Of a DNA stretch of 64,000 bases, positions 1 to 12,877 are shown one piece after another. The position numbers and the translations under genes were made by a program. Below the pieces are notes generated by a model. That model had not been told where the DNA came from. It searched no databases and saw only the letters and a program-made list of their open reading frames with translations. The stretch's first letter is position 1. The number at the start of each line of letters is the position of its first letter. Origin of the DNA: Phyto melanocephala (Eukaryota; Arthropoda; Insecta; Diptera; Rhinophoridae); the NCBI GenBank assembly GCA_941918925.1, contig OW799233.1, forward strand, positions 143,408,223 to 143,472,222, written 5' to 3'.

Positions 1-2021
1 TGATAAGTATGAGGTACAATTTAAACACAAAATAAGAATAATAAGAAAAGGAAGAGATCAGAACATACAACTATTTATTTTAAGCGTATCTTACGTTCAC
101 ATATATTCTTTTGCACGAACTCGCGTTGGTTACACATTGCTACCAGTGTAAAGTTTTGTCTGTTGTTTGATCGCACGTGTTGTATTAAAATCATAAAACA
201 CAAGCAGTTTTAAGAAAACACTTCGCTCAATATATAGCTATTAAATAAAAGGATTCAACTAATAGAACACAATAAACATTAAAATTCAAATGTGGCGTCG
301 GAAATAATACGGCTTAGAATGCTTTTTTTAGTTATAAAATCTTGTTGACTGCAAAAACACATGGCTTTATGTTCCAAAATTTATCATAGTAATTTTTAAT
401 TTACTATAACAACGCCACAAGTTAAGTTAGAAAATAAAAGCGTTAGTTTAATATTTTTTTTTTATATTTGAGCAGCTTATTTTCAATGTTTTTTTAAACT
501 CTTTTAAAATAACTCGAAATATTTTTTTAGTACCTTTAATGGTATTTCCTAATCACTACTAAGCAAACCACGTCGCAACAATTTTTGGTATAATTTTATT
601 TATAGGTACCAGATTTCACATTGAATTGTTTTGAATATCTAATATCTAAAGTATTTTAATTTTACATATTTTATATAAAACAATTATTTATTATTTATTG
701 AGCATGTAGTAGAAAACAATAATTACAACAAAAAAAAAACTGCATTAGACGTAAATAGTGGAGTTAAAAAATTTTCTCAGCTTGCTTTTAGACACAGCAA
801 CATTATCAGAAAAATCTATGTGTACGTGGAACTTATTTAGCTCAGCACAATAACGGAAAATAACTGAACAAATTTTATTTGGTGTAGTGTACTAAAAGTT
901 CGATATAGCAATTATTATTGTTCTTATTTTTTAACAATAGTTTTCATTGTACCAGCCAGTAGATGGTTTTGTGTTTTATTTTGCTCTTTTTATTCAAATA
1001 ACTTCAACGGCAAACTGCTTGCATTGTCAGTGATAAAGTGCTTCAATTTACCTACTTCTTCTTCGTCTTCTTCTTCTATTGTTTTCTTAAGTAATATAAT
1101 ATTTTATTTTAAATAAATATTATTCTAATAGTTGGAAAAGACAAGGAAAAGAAAATGGAAATCACTTTATTGATGTTGGCAATCGCGTATGATTTAGAAA
1201 TAATACAAACTTACGACGGTATTTAATTTCTTAACAAACAAGAACGAAGTCACTTTATAGTTGAGTTATATAAAAACATTTAATTTAAAAGGATGACACA
1301 CCAAGAAGTTTTACTTAAAAGCATTTATAATATTGTTTAATTTTGAATAAACCTTTAACTTTTTTAATCAACAATTATTTATGGCAACTTGTCTGAAATT
1401 TTTATTTAGTCGCCTTATTTATTGTTTGAAATTTCTGTTATTAACCACTTTTAGACATCGTTTAATATAGTTTATTATTCACATTGTCTTTATTATTTTA
1501 AATTATATAGTTTTTCAGCATGACTTATAATATTTGTAATGAAAGTGCCACAACAACATGACGCCTAAATAAAAATTAACTCTTTTATTTAACCGCACAA
1601 TGGCTAAGACTTTTTGTCTGCTGACAATTTTTAACGACGTTAAAATATAAACATCTTTAATGATGCTTAAAATATATATTGTATATAAAAGGAAAATATA
1701 TAAGTTTTACTGAAATAAATACTTAAATGAAATGATTTACGGCAATAAAGTTAAAAAAGAAAATATGTCAACAAATAATAATGTTTTTCATAAAAAAACC
1801 CAATCAAAAAAAATGATTTAGAAAGTTTTTTTAAACTACAAAACCAACCAAACAATATACAATATGTTTTATTATCGACAAAAAAAAATTAATTTACTAA
1901 AAAAGTAATATATGTGAAAACTTCTCCATTTTTGAACTAAAGAAATAACTGTGTTTTCATTCCTAGTTAACTTAAATTTTGTTGGTTTCTTTGCTAACCA
2001 ATTACTGCACGAATAAGAGAT
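1..2021. other. AT-rich DNA, no gene seen
   Basis: No frame or RNA gene recognised. The only feature is a short (TTC)n run at 1055-1077. Confidence 0.6.
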
Positions 2022-3459
2022 CATACCTTCAAATGCTAGTAAAATATTTTCGTAAATTTAGTCTTTCAATGAAAGTGGGCGTTAAAGTAGGCATGTCAAT
2101 GTATTTTTTGCTAAACAATAAAACAGATATTACAATATAGTCATTTATTCTTCCAAAAACTCTGTCCATAGGGAAATTCTATGAATTTAAGATAAACCAT
2201 TATACGGGAGGTAGACGTTAAAGTGGGCGTGTCACCTGAATTTTCTGGCATAACAATGACATTGACTAGAAGGATATATGTAGCAAATTTCATTATCGTA
2301 GCTCTAATTTTGTCGGTTGTATGAGCTTTTAAATTTCATTAACAGTGGATAACGTGAAAAGTGGTCGTAATAGTAGGCGTGTCGAAGTTGTTGTAGCCTT
2401 TCAATGAAAGTGGGCGTTAAAGAAAGCGTGCTGAAGTTATTTTTACTAATGAATGCTACTTAGATGTTTCAATATAGTCCTTTATTATTTCAAAATCGTT
2501 ATTTATAGAGAAATTAAACCGTTAGAGATAAACCGTTTTGTGGGAGGTAGGCGCTGAAGTGGGCGTGTCACCAAAATTTTCCAGCATAACTATGAAATTG
2601 ATACTGAAGGATATATGTAGCAAATTTCATTATCGTAGCTCTAATTTTGTCGGTTGTATGAGCTTTTAAATTTCATTAACAGTGGATAACGTGAAAAGTG
2701 CGCGTAATAGTAGGCGTGTCGAAATTATTTTTAATAATGAACGCAATTAAGATGTTTCAATATAGTCCTTTATAATTCTAAAATCTTTGTTCATTGGGAA
2801 ATTATATGAATTTGAGATAAAACGTTATATGGGAAGTGTGCGTGTCACATTTTCTTTTCGTTAAAACAAGCCCTTTAAGTAAAAAACAATGCTTGCAAAA
2901 TTTCAGAATCATACATCTAATTTTGTCAGTTTAATTAGGATTTAAATTTTAAATATACCGAAAAATACACTGTGCGGTATATATTTTCGTTCATTTTGAT
3001 CTATAATTCCTTTCCTTATACGTAGATTTGAGCATTAAAAAAAAATATTATTTTTACTCAGGAAATATATATTCGATGTTTCACGACTCTACGTTAATGC
3101 TTTTGGGCACAATTGCATTTTATTCAATGTTCGAAGGACACGGTTTTTTCAACCTACTCTTGCATTACGAGCTATAACTCACTTCCTAATATTCCGATTT
3201 AGCCCATTTACAATACCAAGCAATGTTTTTGTATAAAAAAGATTCTTGGAAAATTTGATCCACCTAACTTTTTCGGTGCGACCTCTATCGTGGTTTCAAC
3301 AGACGGACAGGCGGACGAACATAGCTAGATCGCCATAAAATCAAACTCCGATTCAGAATATATATACTTTATGGGGTCTTAGATGGATATTTCGATGTGT
3401 TACAAACGGAATGACAAGATAAATATACCCCCACCATTTTTTTGGTGGCGGGTATAAAA
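2022..3459 (-). mobile_element. Helentron-derived family A element, truncated
   Basis: The right edge has the family A 5' terminus, a TATACCC stem-loop (ACCCCCACC then GGTGGCGGGTAT). It is followed leftward by the DINE-1/mini-me-type block: ATATATACTTTATGGGGTCT, a TAGCTAGATCG core and a GACGGACA microsatellite. The interior has repeated blocks of the form GTGGGCGT...GGCGTGTC, about 0.3 kb each. The left (3') part with the terminal hairpin is missing; homology begins close to where other copies carry the mariner insertion. Confidence 0.75.
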
Positions 3460-4029
3460 ATCACTAAACTATTTTAAATAAATCACAGACTTGCAAGTCT
3501 TTCGTGTCATAAAGTTTAAAAAGCAATAACAGTCGTGCTTAAAACACAGAGTTGGCAATAAGGGTTATTGAAAACAACTACTTACCACGATCGTTTAAAA
3601 ATACGAACTAAAATATGTTTTTGCTTCAACATTATTTAATAAGTAATACCCGAAATTCATCTTTTTCGTCCCACGATACGTTATATTAAAATTAAAATAA
3701 AATCAATAATAGTCTGTAAAACATCATTTAAATTATAAACTTCAATTTACTAAAAAAATATTTCACTCGCAATTAAAATTGCTTAAGCTAATTACAATCG
3801 CTTAAACAAATTTGCCAATAGGACATTATGCGTTTATTGCGTAAAAGTCACGGAAAAGTGTGATATTCATTAAAAGCAAGATATGATCGAGTTTTTGGCG
3901 GATTGTTATCAGTTTTAATAATAACAATAATTAATAAATTTAATAAAATAAGATTAAAGAATTATATATATTTGTAAAACCAAGCCCAGATCCATTGGTA
4001 TGGGGCTTTTAAAAGGGATATTTTGTGCG
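3460..4029. other. AT-rich DNA, nothing seen
   Basis: Between a family A copy and the hAT relic. No coding, repeat or RNA signal recognised. Confidence 0.55.
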
Positions 4030-4061
4030 GACCGCTACCATTTTTCTGGTGGCGGGTATAA
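4030..4061 (-). mobile_element. Scrap of family A 5' terminus
   Basis: CTACCATTTTTCTGGTGGCG followed by GGTATAAAAA matches the 5' stem-loop of family A. The rest of the element is absent and hAT sequence follows. Confidence 0.5.
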
Positions 4062-4079
4062 AAAAAGAATTTTAAAATA

Positions 4080-4757
4080 ATTTTTGAAAAAACACAAAAG
4101 ATATGCTTTGGTATGGAAATTCGAGTTGAAAAGCCAATATTTAAACGAAAACATCCTATAGAAGATGTAGAAAAGTACCACCGCATAGAGCGATACATCT
4201 CCCTTATTGATTCTGTTCTCTAGGACTTAAAAATACGTTTTTTAAAGAACGTTCTAAATTTATTTAACATTCCTAAACTTCTGCCAAAAAGCATTAAACA
4301 TTATTTATTAGACTTAACCAATTTAATTTCACCCCTTGAAGACGATTTGTTTGATTACGAAAAAAACTACTAAAACTACTAAAAACTTCTGAAATCTAAA
4401 GTTTAAGGTGAACTTTAGCATTGGCAGCAGAAATGGAAGATCTGTCAAGAACTTTTAGAAAATGTGTTAGATGTTCTAATTATGTGCAACCCAGATATTT
4501 ATCTAAACTTTAGAAATATATTTACCATTTTTGTTTCAATGCCGGTAACTAATGCTACGGACGAAAGATCATTTTCTACTTTTCGTCGCACTAAAACGTT
4601 GACAAAGCACAGGCTAAACGGGTTAGCTATATTACATATTCACAACCAAATCGAAGTTGATCAAGCAGTTGTGCTTAATAAATTTGCAGCAACAGGAAAT
4701 CACAAATTACTTATGTTTTATAAATTTTTTTATTTTATTTTTTATGTTGTTGTTTAA
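4080..4757 (+). pseudogene. hAT-family transposase relic, C-terminal half
   Basis: The + strand gives MEIRVEKPIFKRKHP, then YHRIERYISLIDSVL, a stop, and DLKIRFLKNVL, which resembles the middle of hAT transposases of the ZMYM1/TTF-zinc-finger-like group. After a scrambled part the frame resumes at about 4419 and runs to 4757: KWKICQELLENVLDVL, then PVTNATDERSFSTFRRTK and HRLNGLAILHIHN, the characteristic hAT C-terminal dimerisation region. In-frame stops include TAG after DSVL and TAG at 4416-4418. No N-terminal zinc finger, catalytic DDE core or termini are visible. A 32-base scrap of the family A 5' end (4030-4061) abuts it. Confidence 0.8.
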
Positions 4758-6337
4758 TAAATTTTTATTTTGATTGAACTATTAAAAACACTTGTTTCGC
4801 TTGTACTTTCCCACACACCCTAACCCCTTCTCCCACCAAAAGCTTAAGCTGGATCCGAGCCTGGTAGAACATATTATGAATTATTAAAAGCAACAAACAT
4901 ACATGCATTTAGTACATTTATTATCAATAAAGTACACTCAAGTTAATTGTTTAATATCGAAACGAAAATTTCATTTTCCACCTTTACATCATCTAATAAT
5001 GCAAGAATGGAAAATTAGATTTTGGTTTCGGTATTAAATAATTAACCAGAGTTTATGAAATTAAGGCGTATTCAACGAGTTTTTACCAAATCCCTTCTAA
5101 TTAGATGGGATGATAATTTGACCTCTATGAATTTACCTTGCGGTAGGCAAATCGAAAATCAGGATAAACAAATCTTGCTTCTGGATAGTAAATAAAAGTA
5201 AACATTAAATTCAAAACTAACTATATTTTTATGTTAGTAGCAAAACACTACTACAAAAATATATTGTGTTTTTGCAAAAATTCTTAATTTCTCATCCCTG
5301 TAAAGGTCCAGTGCATCTTTTTAAAAACGTAAGTAATAAAAAATCCTAAATTGATACGATACTTGTATTAGAAATAACAAAAAGATTATTATTTGTTAAT
5401 GAAAAAAATTTGTATATATTTTTCAAGATCTCATGTTAATTGTCCCACCCGTGCTCGACTAATAGTCATGTTTTTGTTAAGGTTTTAGACAACTTTTTTC
5501 GTAAATACATTTTCATAAACATTCTATGAAAAAACTACTTAAGGAAGGATGTACAGGTTGTCTACTAATACTTATTAACTAAGACAATAACGTTTATTAC
5601 TCGTCTTTCTTTTAAACATTAATAATTATAATGACAAAAATTATACTTAATTAATTTCTTTAATAGCAAAAGTAAATCTAAATTAAAAGATTTACAAATG
5701 TTTAATTACTTCGATAAAAAATTGGTTACTATGTAATTTAAATTCGGTAAGGATGTATTATCCTTCCTAATGGAACAGCCCATATGCTAAGCGTACAACT
5801 TGATTTTTTACTGCCATTGAATATTTATACTTATTTTGTCATTATTATTTTATTATTATTATTGTAAAATCATATTTGTAAATTAAAGAGATCTATATTA
5901 GCTTTTTTTCATACGATTGAAAATACAATATTTTCTATTTTACTCATATTAAAGGCCTGCAACTGTTGCACTATACAACATCGCAACATGTGTCACATAA
6001 TGCAACTGCTAATTCATGCAATGCCGAAAATGCATGTTTGACAAAGACATATAAAGACAGTGTATAATAAGTTTAATTAAATCTGTACATAGTTCTAACA
6101 GCGACATTGCATGCATGAGCATAGAAAATGAGAAAGTAAACACATGCGACACGTGTGACATATACAGCACATGTTTTTTATAGTGCATTTTAATCATTGC
6201 AATAGAACATTATATGCAATAAAATCAGAAATTTATTTAATATAATTATACTTACATACTTCAAGCAAATTTCTTTTAAGGATTTATTTAGAAAATATTT
6301 AAATAAAGTCAATTTGTTTAGTGTCGGGTTTGGCTGT
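4758..6337. other. AT-rich DNA, nothing seen
   Basis: No recognised element. The 62-codon frame at 6009-6197 shows no family features. Confidence 0.55.
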
Positions 6338-6716
6338 TCTTATACCCTTATACACAAGGGTATATGTATATAGCTTTGTCATTCCGTTTGTAAATTCTAC
6401 AATTTTCATTTCCGACCCCATGAAGTATATATTTTCTGAAAGCTTATGAATAGAGGAGTCGATTAAGCCCTGACCGTCTGTCCGTGTGTTGGTTGAAATA
6501 AACTTTTAGAAGCAACTATATGTTCCTCAGATCTGTATGATATCAATCTCTTGGAAATATCCAGGAATGCATCGCTATTGAAATTCAGCACAATCGCCCC
6601 ATAACTTTCTGAGATTTGAGCAAAAAACCTCGACCACCTCGTTTTTTTACACAATTAAAACAACAACATACATGTAAAAAACATACCAAAAAAAAAAAAA
6701 AAAAATTAAAAATAAA
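6338..6716 (+). mobile_element. Family B Helentron-derived element, outer copy, 5' part
   Basis: Starts with TATACCC...GGGTATA, then CTTTGTCATTCCGTTTGTAA, GACCCCATGAAGTATATATT, the GTCGATTAAGCCCTGACC core and GTCTGTCC. It runs into the A-rich body and is interrupted at 6717 by a family A element. The body resumes at about 9447. Confidence 0.7.
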
Positions 6717-6831
6717 CAAGTAAGAGCACTATATTCGGCTATGCCGAATCTTTTATACCCACCACCAATTTTGTGTACATTTAAAGCACAATATTTATTA
6801 TTTTGTTAATCGCTATAGAATAATCTCTTTA

Positions 6832-7438
6832 GAGGGTGGTTAAATTTTAAGGGCCCATGTTTAAGGTGAACCACATCTAAACTTCAACTTTTTTCTTGTA
6901 TTTCATTTGACATTTCTCAATCTCAGACTAACTCAATTTGAACCGTGGAAAGATACGCAATCGAGCAACGCTTTTAAATATTAAAGATTTTTATAAAAAT
7001 GGGCGTTCAAATCAAAATGCATTTTGTGCACTTCGTGATTCTTTTGGTCAACATAATCGTTCGAATTCGTCCACAATCGTGAGAATTGTAAAAAATATTT
7101 AAATGTCTGCAAAGCAGGTCTGTATGAAATGTGAAAACATCTGCAAATGCCATCTTAGTTCGTTGAATGGGAAACATTGCTGTTTTTCACGATAACGTGG
7201 CAAAAGAGCAAGCAACCTCGACTCATCATCGTGCCCAACAATCGAGCATCAACAGTGTAATTGAAAATTTGGACTATCGGATCGTGGTGTGCCGCCTAGG
7301 TTGGGGGGCCATTTGGCCTATATTTTGTTCCATACATAATTGAAGCATACAAATATTATCATTATAAAAATTAATGATAATAATTTCATAATAATTTTAT
7401 TCAAAATCAACATAGTCCCTTAAAATAAAACCACCCAT
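6832..7438 (+). mobile_element. Internally deleted mariner carried in family A
   Basis: TIRs GGGTGGTTAAATTTTAAGGG (left) and CCCTTAAAATAAAACCACCC (right) with TA at both edges. The decayed N-terminal helix-turn-helix (HTH) frame of a mariner transposase follows the left TIR. In this copy about 35 bp of the family A flank before the insertion are deleted. Confidence 0.8.
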
Positions 7439-8289
7439 TATAACTTCGGTATGCTAGTAAAATGTTTTCGTAAATTTAGTCTTTCAATGAAAGTGGCCGT
7501 TAAAATACGCGTGTCAATAAAGTTTCTGCTAATAAACATAACTTAGATATTTCAATATAGTCCTTTAGTATTCCAAAATCTTTATTCATAGAGAATTTAC
7601 ATGAATTTAAGAGGAAGAAAGTGAATTTAAGGTTAAATTTTAAGGGCCACAGGGTGATTTAAAATATACATTCTCTGCATTTTTTAAAACGGGAAATTTA
7701 TTAGTAAGATTTTGATTTTTAAACTTCTATAACATTTTGCTTTTAAAAGATTTTCAAACGAAATAAGTTATTTTTGCGAATGAGTACAACTTAGGTGTTT
7801 CAATATAGTCCTTTATTATTCCAAAATCTTTATTAATAGAGAAATTATATGAATTTTAGGTAAAACGTTAAATGGGAGGTGGGCGTAAAAGTGGGCGTGG
7901 CACCTTAATTTTTTGGCATAGTAATGAAATTGCCTAGGGGGATAGACGTAGTAAAATTTATCATCATACCTCTAATTTTAGCGGTTTTATGAGCTTTTAA
8001 ATTTCATTAACGGTAGATAACGTGAAAAGTGGGCGTTATAGTAGGCGTGTCAAAGTTATTTTTGCGAATGAGTACAACTGAGTTGTTTCAAGATATGCCT
8101 TTATTATTCCAAAATCTTTATTAATAGAGAAATTATATGAATTTTAGTTAAAACGTTATATGGGAGGTGGGCGTAAAAGTGGGCATGGCACATTGATTTG
8201 CCGTTACAAGAAAGCGTGTCACCAAAAAGCAAAGTGTGCAAAATTTCAGAGTCGTACATCCAATTTTGTTGCTTTTATGACGTTTTTTT

Positions 8290-8996
8290 TACCCTTCACC
8301 TGTGGTGCACAAGGGTATATATAGCTTTGTTATTCCGTTTGTAATTTCTACAATTTTCATTTCCGACCCCATAAAGTATATATTTTCTGAAAGCTTATGA
8401 ATAGAGGAGTTGATTAAGCCCTGACCGTCTGTCCGTCTGTCCGTCTATCCGTCTGTCCGTCTGCTCAACTGTCCGTGTGTTGGTTGAAATCAACTTTTAG
8501 AAGCAACTATATGTTCCTCAGATCTGTATATGGTATCAATCTCTTGAAAATATCCAGGAATGAATCGCTATTGAAATTCAGCAGAATCGTCCCATAACTT
8601 TCTGAGATATGAGCAAAAAACCACGACCACCTCGTTTTTTTCACAATTACAACAACAACATACATACATACATGTAAAAAACATACCAAACAAAAAAAAT
8701 TACAAAAAAAAAAATATTAAAAATAAGAAAAAAATAATAAAAAAAACTACAAAAAAAAAATTTTTTAAAAAAATTTAAAAAAAATTAAAAAAAAATAATA
8801 AAATATAAATAATATATTAAATAAAATAAAATTGTTTTGGCTCAGCTGGGATTCGATGCCACATTTATTCTAACGTGTACGTATGCACGTATTTTATATG
8901 GGATGAATGGTGATACAAACAATTGTTATTGCATGTCTACACGTTATGAAGGGTATATAAGATTCGGCACGGCCGAATATAGCACTGTTTCTTGTT
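8290..8996 (+). mobile_element. Complete family B element nested in family A
   Basis: 5' end ACCCTTCACCTGTGGTGCAC with AAGGGTATATAT stem-loop, (GTCC/GTCT)n at about 8425-8462, long A-rich body at 8690-8830, then GGCTCAGCTGGGATTCGATG and the 3' hairpin ATTCGGCACGGCCGAAT followed by ATAGCACTG...CTTGTT. The CTTG end fits a Helentron 3' end. Confidence 0.75.
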
Positions 8997-9446
8997 TTTA
9001 AATATACCGGAAAGTACACTGTGCGGTATAAATTTTTGTACATTTTGATAGATAACTCCTCTCCTAATGCATAGATTTAGACAATTTTCGGGGAAAAATA
9101 TTTTCTTTACCCAGGAAATATATATTCGAAGTTTCATGAGTCTACTTTAAGGCGTTTGGACACAATTCCATTTTATTCGATGTTCGAAGGACACGGTTTT
9201 TTCGACCTACTCCTGCTTTTGGAGCTATAACTCTCTTCCTAATATTCCGATTTAGCCCATTTTCAATAATACGGACAGACGGGCAGACGGACAGACGGAC
9301 GGACATAGCTAGATCGTCATCAAATCAAACCACGATTTAGAATATATATACTTTATGGGGTCTAAAATGGATATTTCGATGTGTTACAAACGGAATGACA
9401 AAATGAATATACCCCCACCATTTTTTTAGTGGCGGGTATAAAAAAA

Positions 9447-9583
9447 TTACAAAAAAAAAATATTAAAAAAATATTGAAAAAAATTTTAAAAAAATTTGTT
9501 AAAAATTTTTGTAAAAAAATTTTTTAACAAAATATATAAAAAAAATAATAAAATATAAATAATATATTAAATAAAATAAATTT
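9447..9583 (+). mobile_element. Remainder of the outer family B body
   Basis: ATTACAAAAAAAAAATATT through AATAATATATTAAATAAAAT matches the A-rich body of the nested B copy at 8700-8830. Together with 6338-6716 it makes one B element split by the family A insertion. Its 3' end is missing. Confidence 0.6.
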
Positions 9584-9852
9584 TTTAGTTACCGTTAGTT
9601 GTGCTTCTATAGAGCTCTAAAAACAAAATTCAAAGAAAGACATGATATAAAACACAACAGCGTACAACAGCTTGCCTAAGATGCAATGACATGCTAAGAC
9701 AGTATGTTTGAGTTGGCAAAACATGTTATAACACCTTGTTAAAGTTCGCATGGCATAGCAAAGCATGAAATCTTTGAAAATGACATTTTTACAGAAAATA
9801 TTGAATTGTGCAGGAGTTTCACTCATATCCAAAATTATTTTCCATTCCAAAT

Positions 9853-10650
9853 AAAACAAGTAAGAGCGCTATATTCGGCCGTGCCGAATCTTATATACCC
9901 TTCACAACGTGTAGTTATGCAATAACAATTGTTTGTATCACCATTCATCTCATATAAAATACGTGCATACGTACACCTTAGAATAAATGTGGCATCAAAT
10001 CCCAGCTGAGCCAAAAAAAATTTTATTTTATTTTATTTAATATATTATTTATATTTTATTATTTTTTATATTTTTTTTAAATTTTTTTTAAATTTTTTTA
10101 AAAAATTTTTTTAGAAAAATTTTTAAAAAATTTTTTTAAATTTTTTTTTTAATTTTTTTAAAATTTTCTTTTGTAGTTTTTTTTTATTATTTTTTTCTTA
10201 TTTTTAATATTTTTTTTTTTGTAATTTTTTTTGTTTGGTATGTTTTTTACATGTATGTATGTATGTTGTTGTTGTAATTGTGAAAAAAAACGAGGTGGTC
10301 GTGGTTTTTTGCTCATATCTCAGAAAGTTATGGGGCGATTGTGCTGAATTTCAATAGCGATTCATTCCTGGATATTTCCAAGAGATTGATACCATATACA
10401 GATCTGAGGAACATATAGTTGCTTTTAAAAGTTGATTTCAACCAACACACGGACAGACGGGCAGACGGACAGACGGACAGACGAATAGACGGACAGACGG
10501 ACAGACGGTCAGGGCTTAATCGACTCCTCTATTCATAAGCTTTCAGAAAATATATACTTTATGGGGTCGGAAATGAAAATTGTAGAAATTACAAACGGAA
10601 TGACAAAGCTATATATACCCTTGTGCACCACAGGTGAAGGGTATACAAAT
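9853..10650 (-). mobile_element. Complete family B element
   Basis: Mirror image of the copy at 8290-8996: left edge AACAAGTAAGAGCGCTATAT with the hairpin, T-rich body at 10015-10230, the CGGACAGACGG microsatellite at about 10450-10510 and the GTGCACCACAGGTGAAGGG stem-loop at the right edge. No coding frame. Confidence 0.75.
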
Positions 10651-12002
10651 TTTGCCATCTTCGTTTATATGATTTCCTGAAGAGCAATTTTGTTGGTTGC
10701 TTTTGAGGAAGTTTTGTGACCCCCTTTCTTTTAACTGCTTGAACATTTGCTCAAAATAAGCATTGCCCTAAAACCGCCAAAGATAACATTTCTAAGTCCC
10801 TGGTTTGTTTGGTATTTTCTCTGAGAAAAGAAACTAAAGCATATTTGAAATATTTTTTAAAAATTGTGGCTTTACTTTATGTAAATTAATATTTTGGCAA
10901 ATTATCATCTTAGAATAATGTTTGAGATATGGTTTGAAGAACCACAATATTAAAGAAGTCGTTCACCATCATTATCTTATTATGGAAGAAGACTTTATAA
11001 AGAAGTTTAGCCAATGACCTTCAATATAAATTAATTTTGAAAAAATTGTTCGTAAGTACCCAATATGTATTAATATTAACAAAAAGTATTAACTGCAGCT
11101 GTTAACGTCGCTTCAGTAAACACATAAATTGATTATTTATAATACGGTCTTTATCACTGTATAGCCATTTCTTTTCATTTATGCCATTTCTTTTATATTT
11201 TTTTATATTTGTATGAATGTTTATACATTTTCATTGTTAACCAAAACTTTATTTATCGTTTTGTCGCCATACGTCTGTATCATTGTGTTAGTGGTTGAAT
11301 GATATCTATATGCTGTAAAAATGTTTAGCTACAAGATAAATACAATACATTAAAGTACATATATTTATATAAATCTATAGAAATCTATCTACATAGCTTG
11401 ACTAAAACTTAAAATTTCGTATATATATATTTATATATATTATATATATATTATTGTTTTCTTAAAAAGCAGCACATAAAGCAATTGAAATATTACCAAG
11501 CCATTAACATTTCACTGTTTGTGAGTGCTTCAATTACAAGCATATACATACATACATACAAACAAATGTTTTAGCAATATTATATGTTACTTAGGTTAAT
11601 ATAATATTTATTTATGATTTATTTAGCTATCGATCGATTTATTGTTTGATATGCATTTTGAAGGACGTAAAAGTAAATCGTTTCGTACTTTACTTTTAAA
11701 TCAGTTTTAGGTGGCGAAAAATTGGTTTTAGGGTATATTTTTATGTAGAAAATTTTTATGCTTTGCTTTTTTTATAACAATATACATATGTGTGCATTTA
11801 TTAGGTCAATATAAATACGTAATATAAATATCTCATTACTTTTTATGCCCTCTGTTTAATGTTGCTTGAAAAACGTAAACGATATATTCAGATCCACTTT
11901 AATTTTTAACGATAATATTAAGATAAAAGCACCTGGTCTATGCAGAAAATTCTTTTACAACTTTTCGACAGAAAAGAGTAAAGAAATTGTAAAAAAGATA
12001 TA
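10651..12002. other. AT-rich DNA, nothing seen
   Basis: Contains TA-rich microsatellite-like runs near 11420-11455 and a short CATACATACATA run near 11543. No coding signal. Confidence 0.55.
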
Positions 12003-12725
12003 TAACAAGTAAGAGCACTATATTCGGCTGTGCCGAATCTTTTATACCCACCATCAATTTGATGTACTTTTATAGCACAAAATTTATAATTTTGTTATTA
12101 AAAGTAATCGCTGTGGAATAATATCTTTATAATAAAATATGTATCACTTTCTTTGTATAACTTCGATATGCTAGTAAAATGCTTTCGTAATAAAATAGAG
12201 ATATTTCAATATAGTCTTGTATTCTTCCAAAACTTTGTCCATAGAAAAGTTATTTGAATTTAAGATAATTCGTTATATAGGAAGTGACATTAAAATAGGC
12301 ATTTAAACTTCATTTTCTAACATAACAGTGACAGAAAGATATTGGTGCGAAATTTTTTCAGCATACCTCTAATTCTGTCGGTTTTATAGGCATATAGGAA
12401 AAGTGGGCATCAAAGAAGGCGTGTCAATGTAGTTTTTACTAATAAATCCGACTTAGATATTTCAATATAGTCCTTTATTTGGAACATTTCTTAATTTATT
12501 TATTTATTCTGGCAAAATTTGAGCTCCCTACCTTTTTCGGTCCGACCTCTATCGTGCTTTCAACAGACAAACAGACGGATGGGCATAGCTAGATCATAAA
12601 GTCTAACCCCGATAATAGAATATATATACTTTATGGGGTCTAAAATGGATATTTCGATGTGTTACAAATGGAGTGACAAAATTAATATACTCCCACCATT
12701 TTTTTTTTTTCTGGCAGATATAAAA
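12003..12725 (-). mobile_element. Short family A element with empty mariner site
   Basis: Both family A ends are present, but the interior is reduced to about 0.7 kb. The sequence TCACTTTCTTTGTATAACTT at 12145-12164 is uninterrupted where other copies carry a 0.6-kb mariner between the same flanks. Confidence 0.75.
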
Positions 12726-12877
12726 ATGATATGAGTTTTAAAATGAAATTTTATTTTTACTTATGATCTAGATAAATCGTATAAAGGCAGCACTTCTCTA
12801 TAGTTTTTTAGCCTGTCATAAACAAAAAATTTTCGTGATTTTAAAACTTGCGAGGAGATTTTTTTTACTTATTTTTA

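Larger units (their letters stand above)
6717..9446 (-). mobile_element. Family A element interrupted by family B
   Basis: The left edge is the 3' end with the ATTCGGC/GCCGAAT hairpin and AACAAGTAAGAGC; the right edge is the TATACCC stem-loop 5' end at 9411-9446. It contains the mariner derivative (6832-7438), two GTGGGCGT blocks, and a whole family B element inserted at about 8290-8996 in the sequence TTTTGTTTTTAAATATACC, which is uninterrupted in the copy at 38.5 kb. Confidence 0.8.

Noticed and set aside
9447..9590. A/T-only tract as a possible origin or matrix-attachment site
   Set aside because: Explained as the A-rich body of a split family B element, also present at 8700-8830 and 10020-10200.
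10440..10515. Repeated CGGACAGACGG units as a CRISPR-like or regulatory array
   Set aside because: Simple 4-bp (GTCY)n microsatellite found at the same place in every family A and B element.
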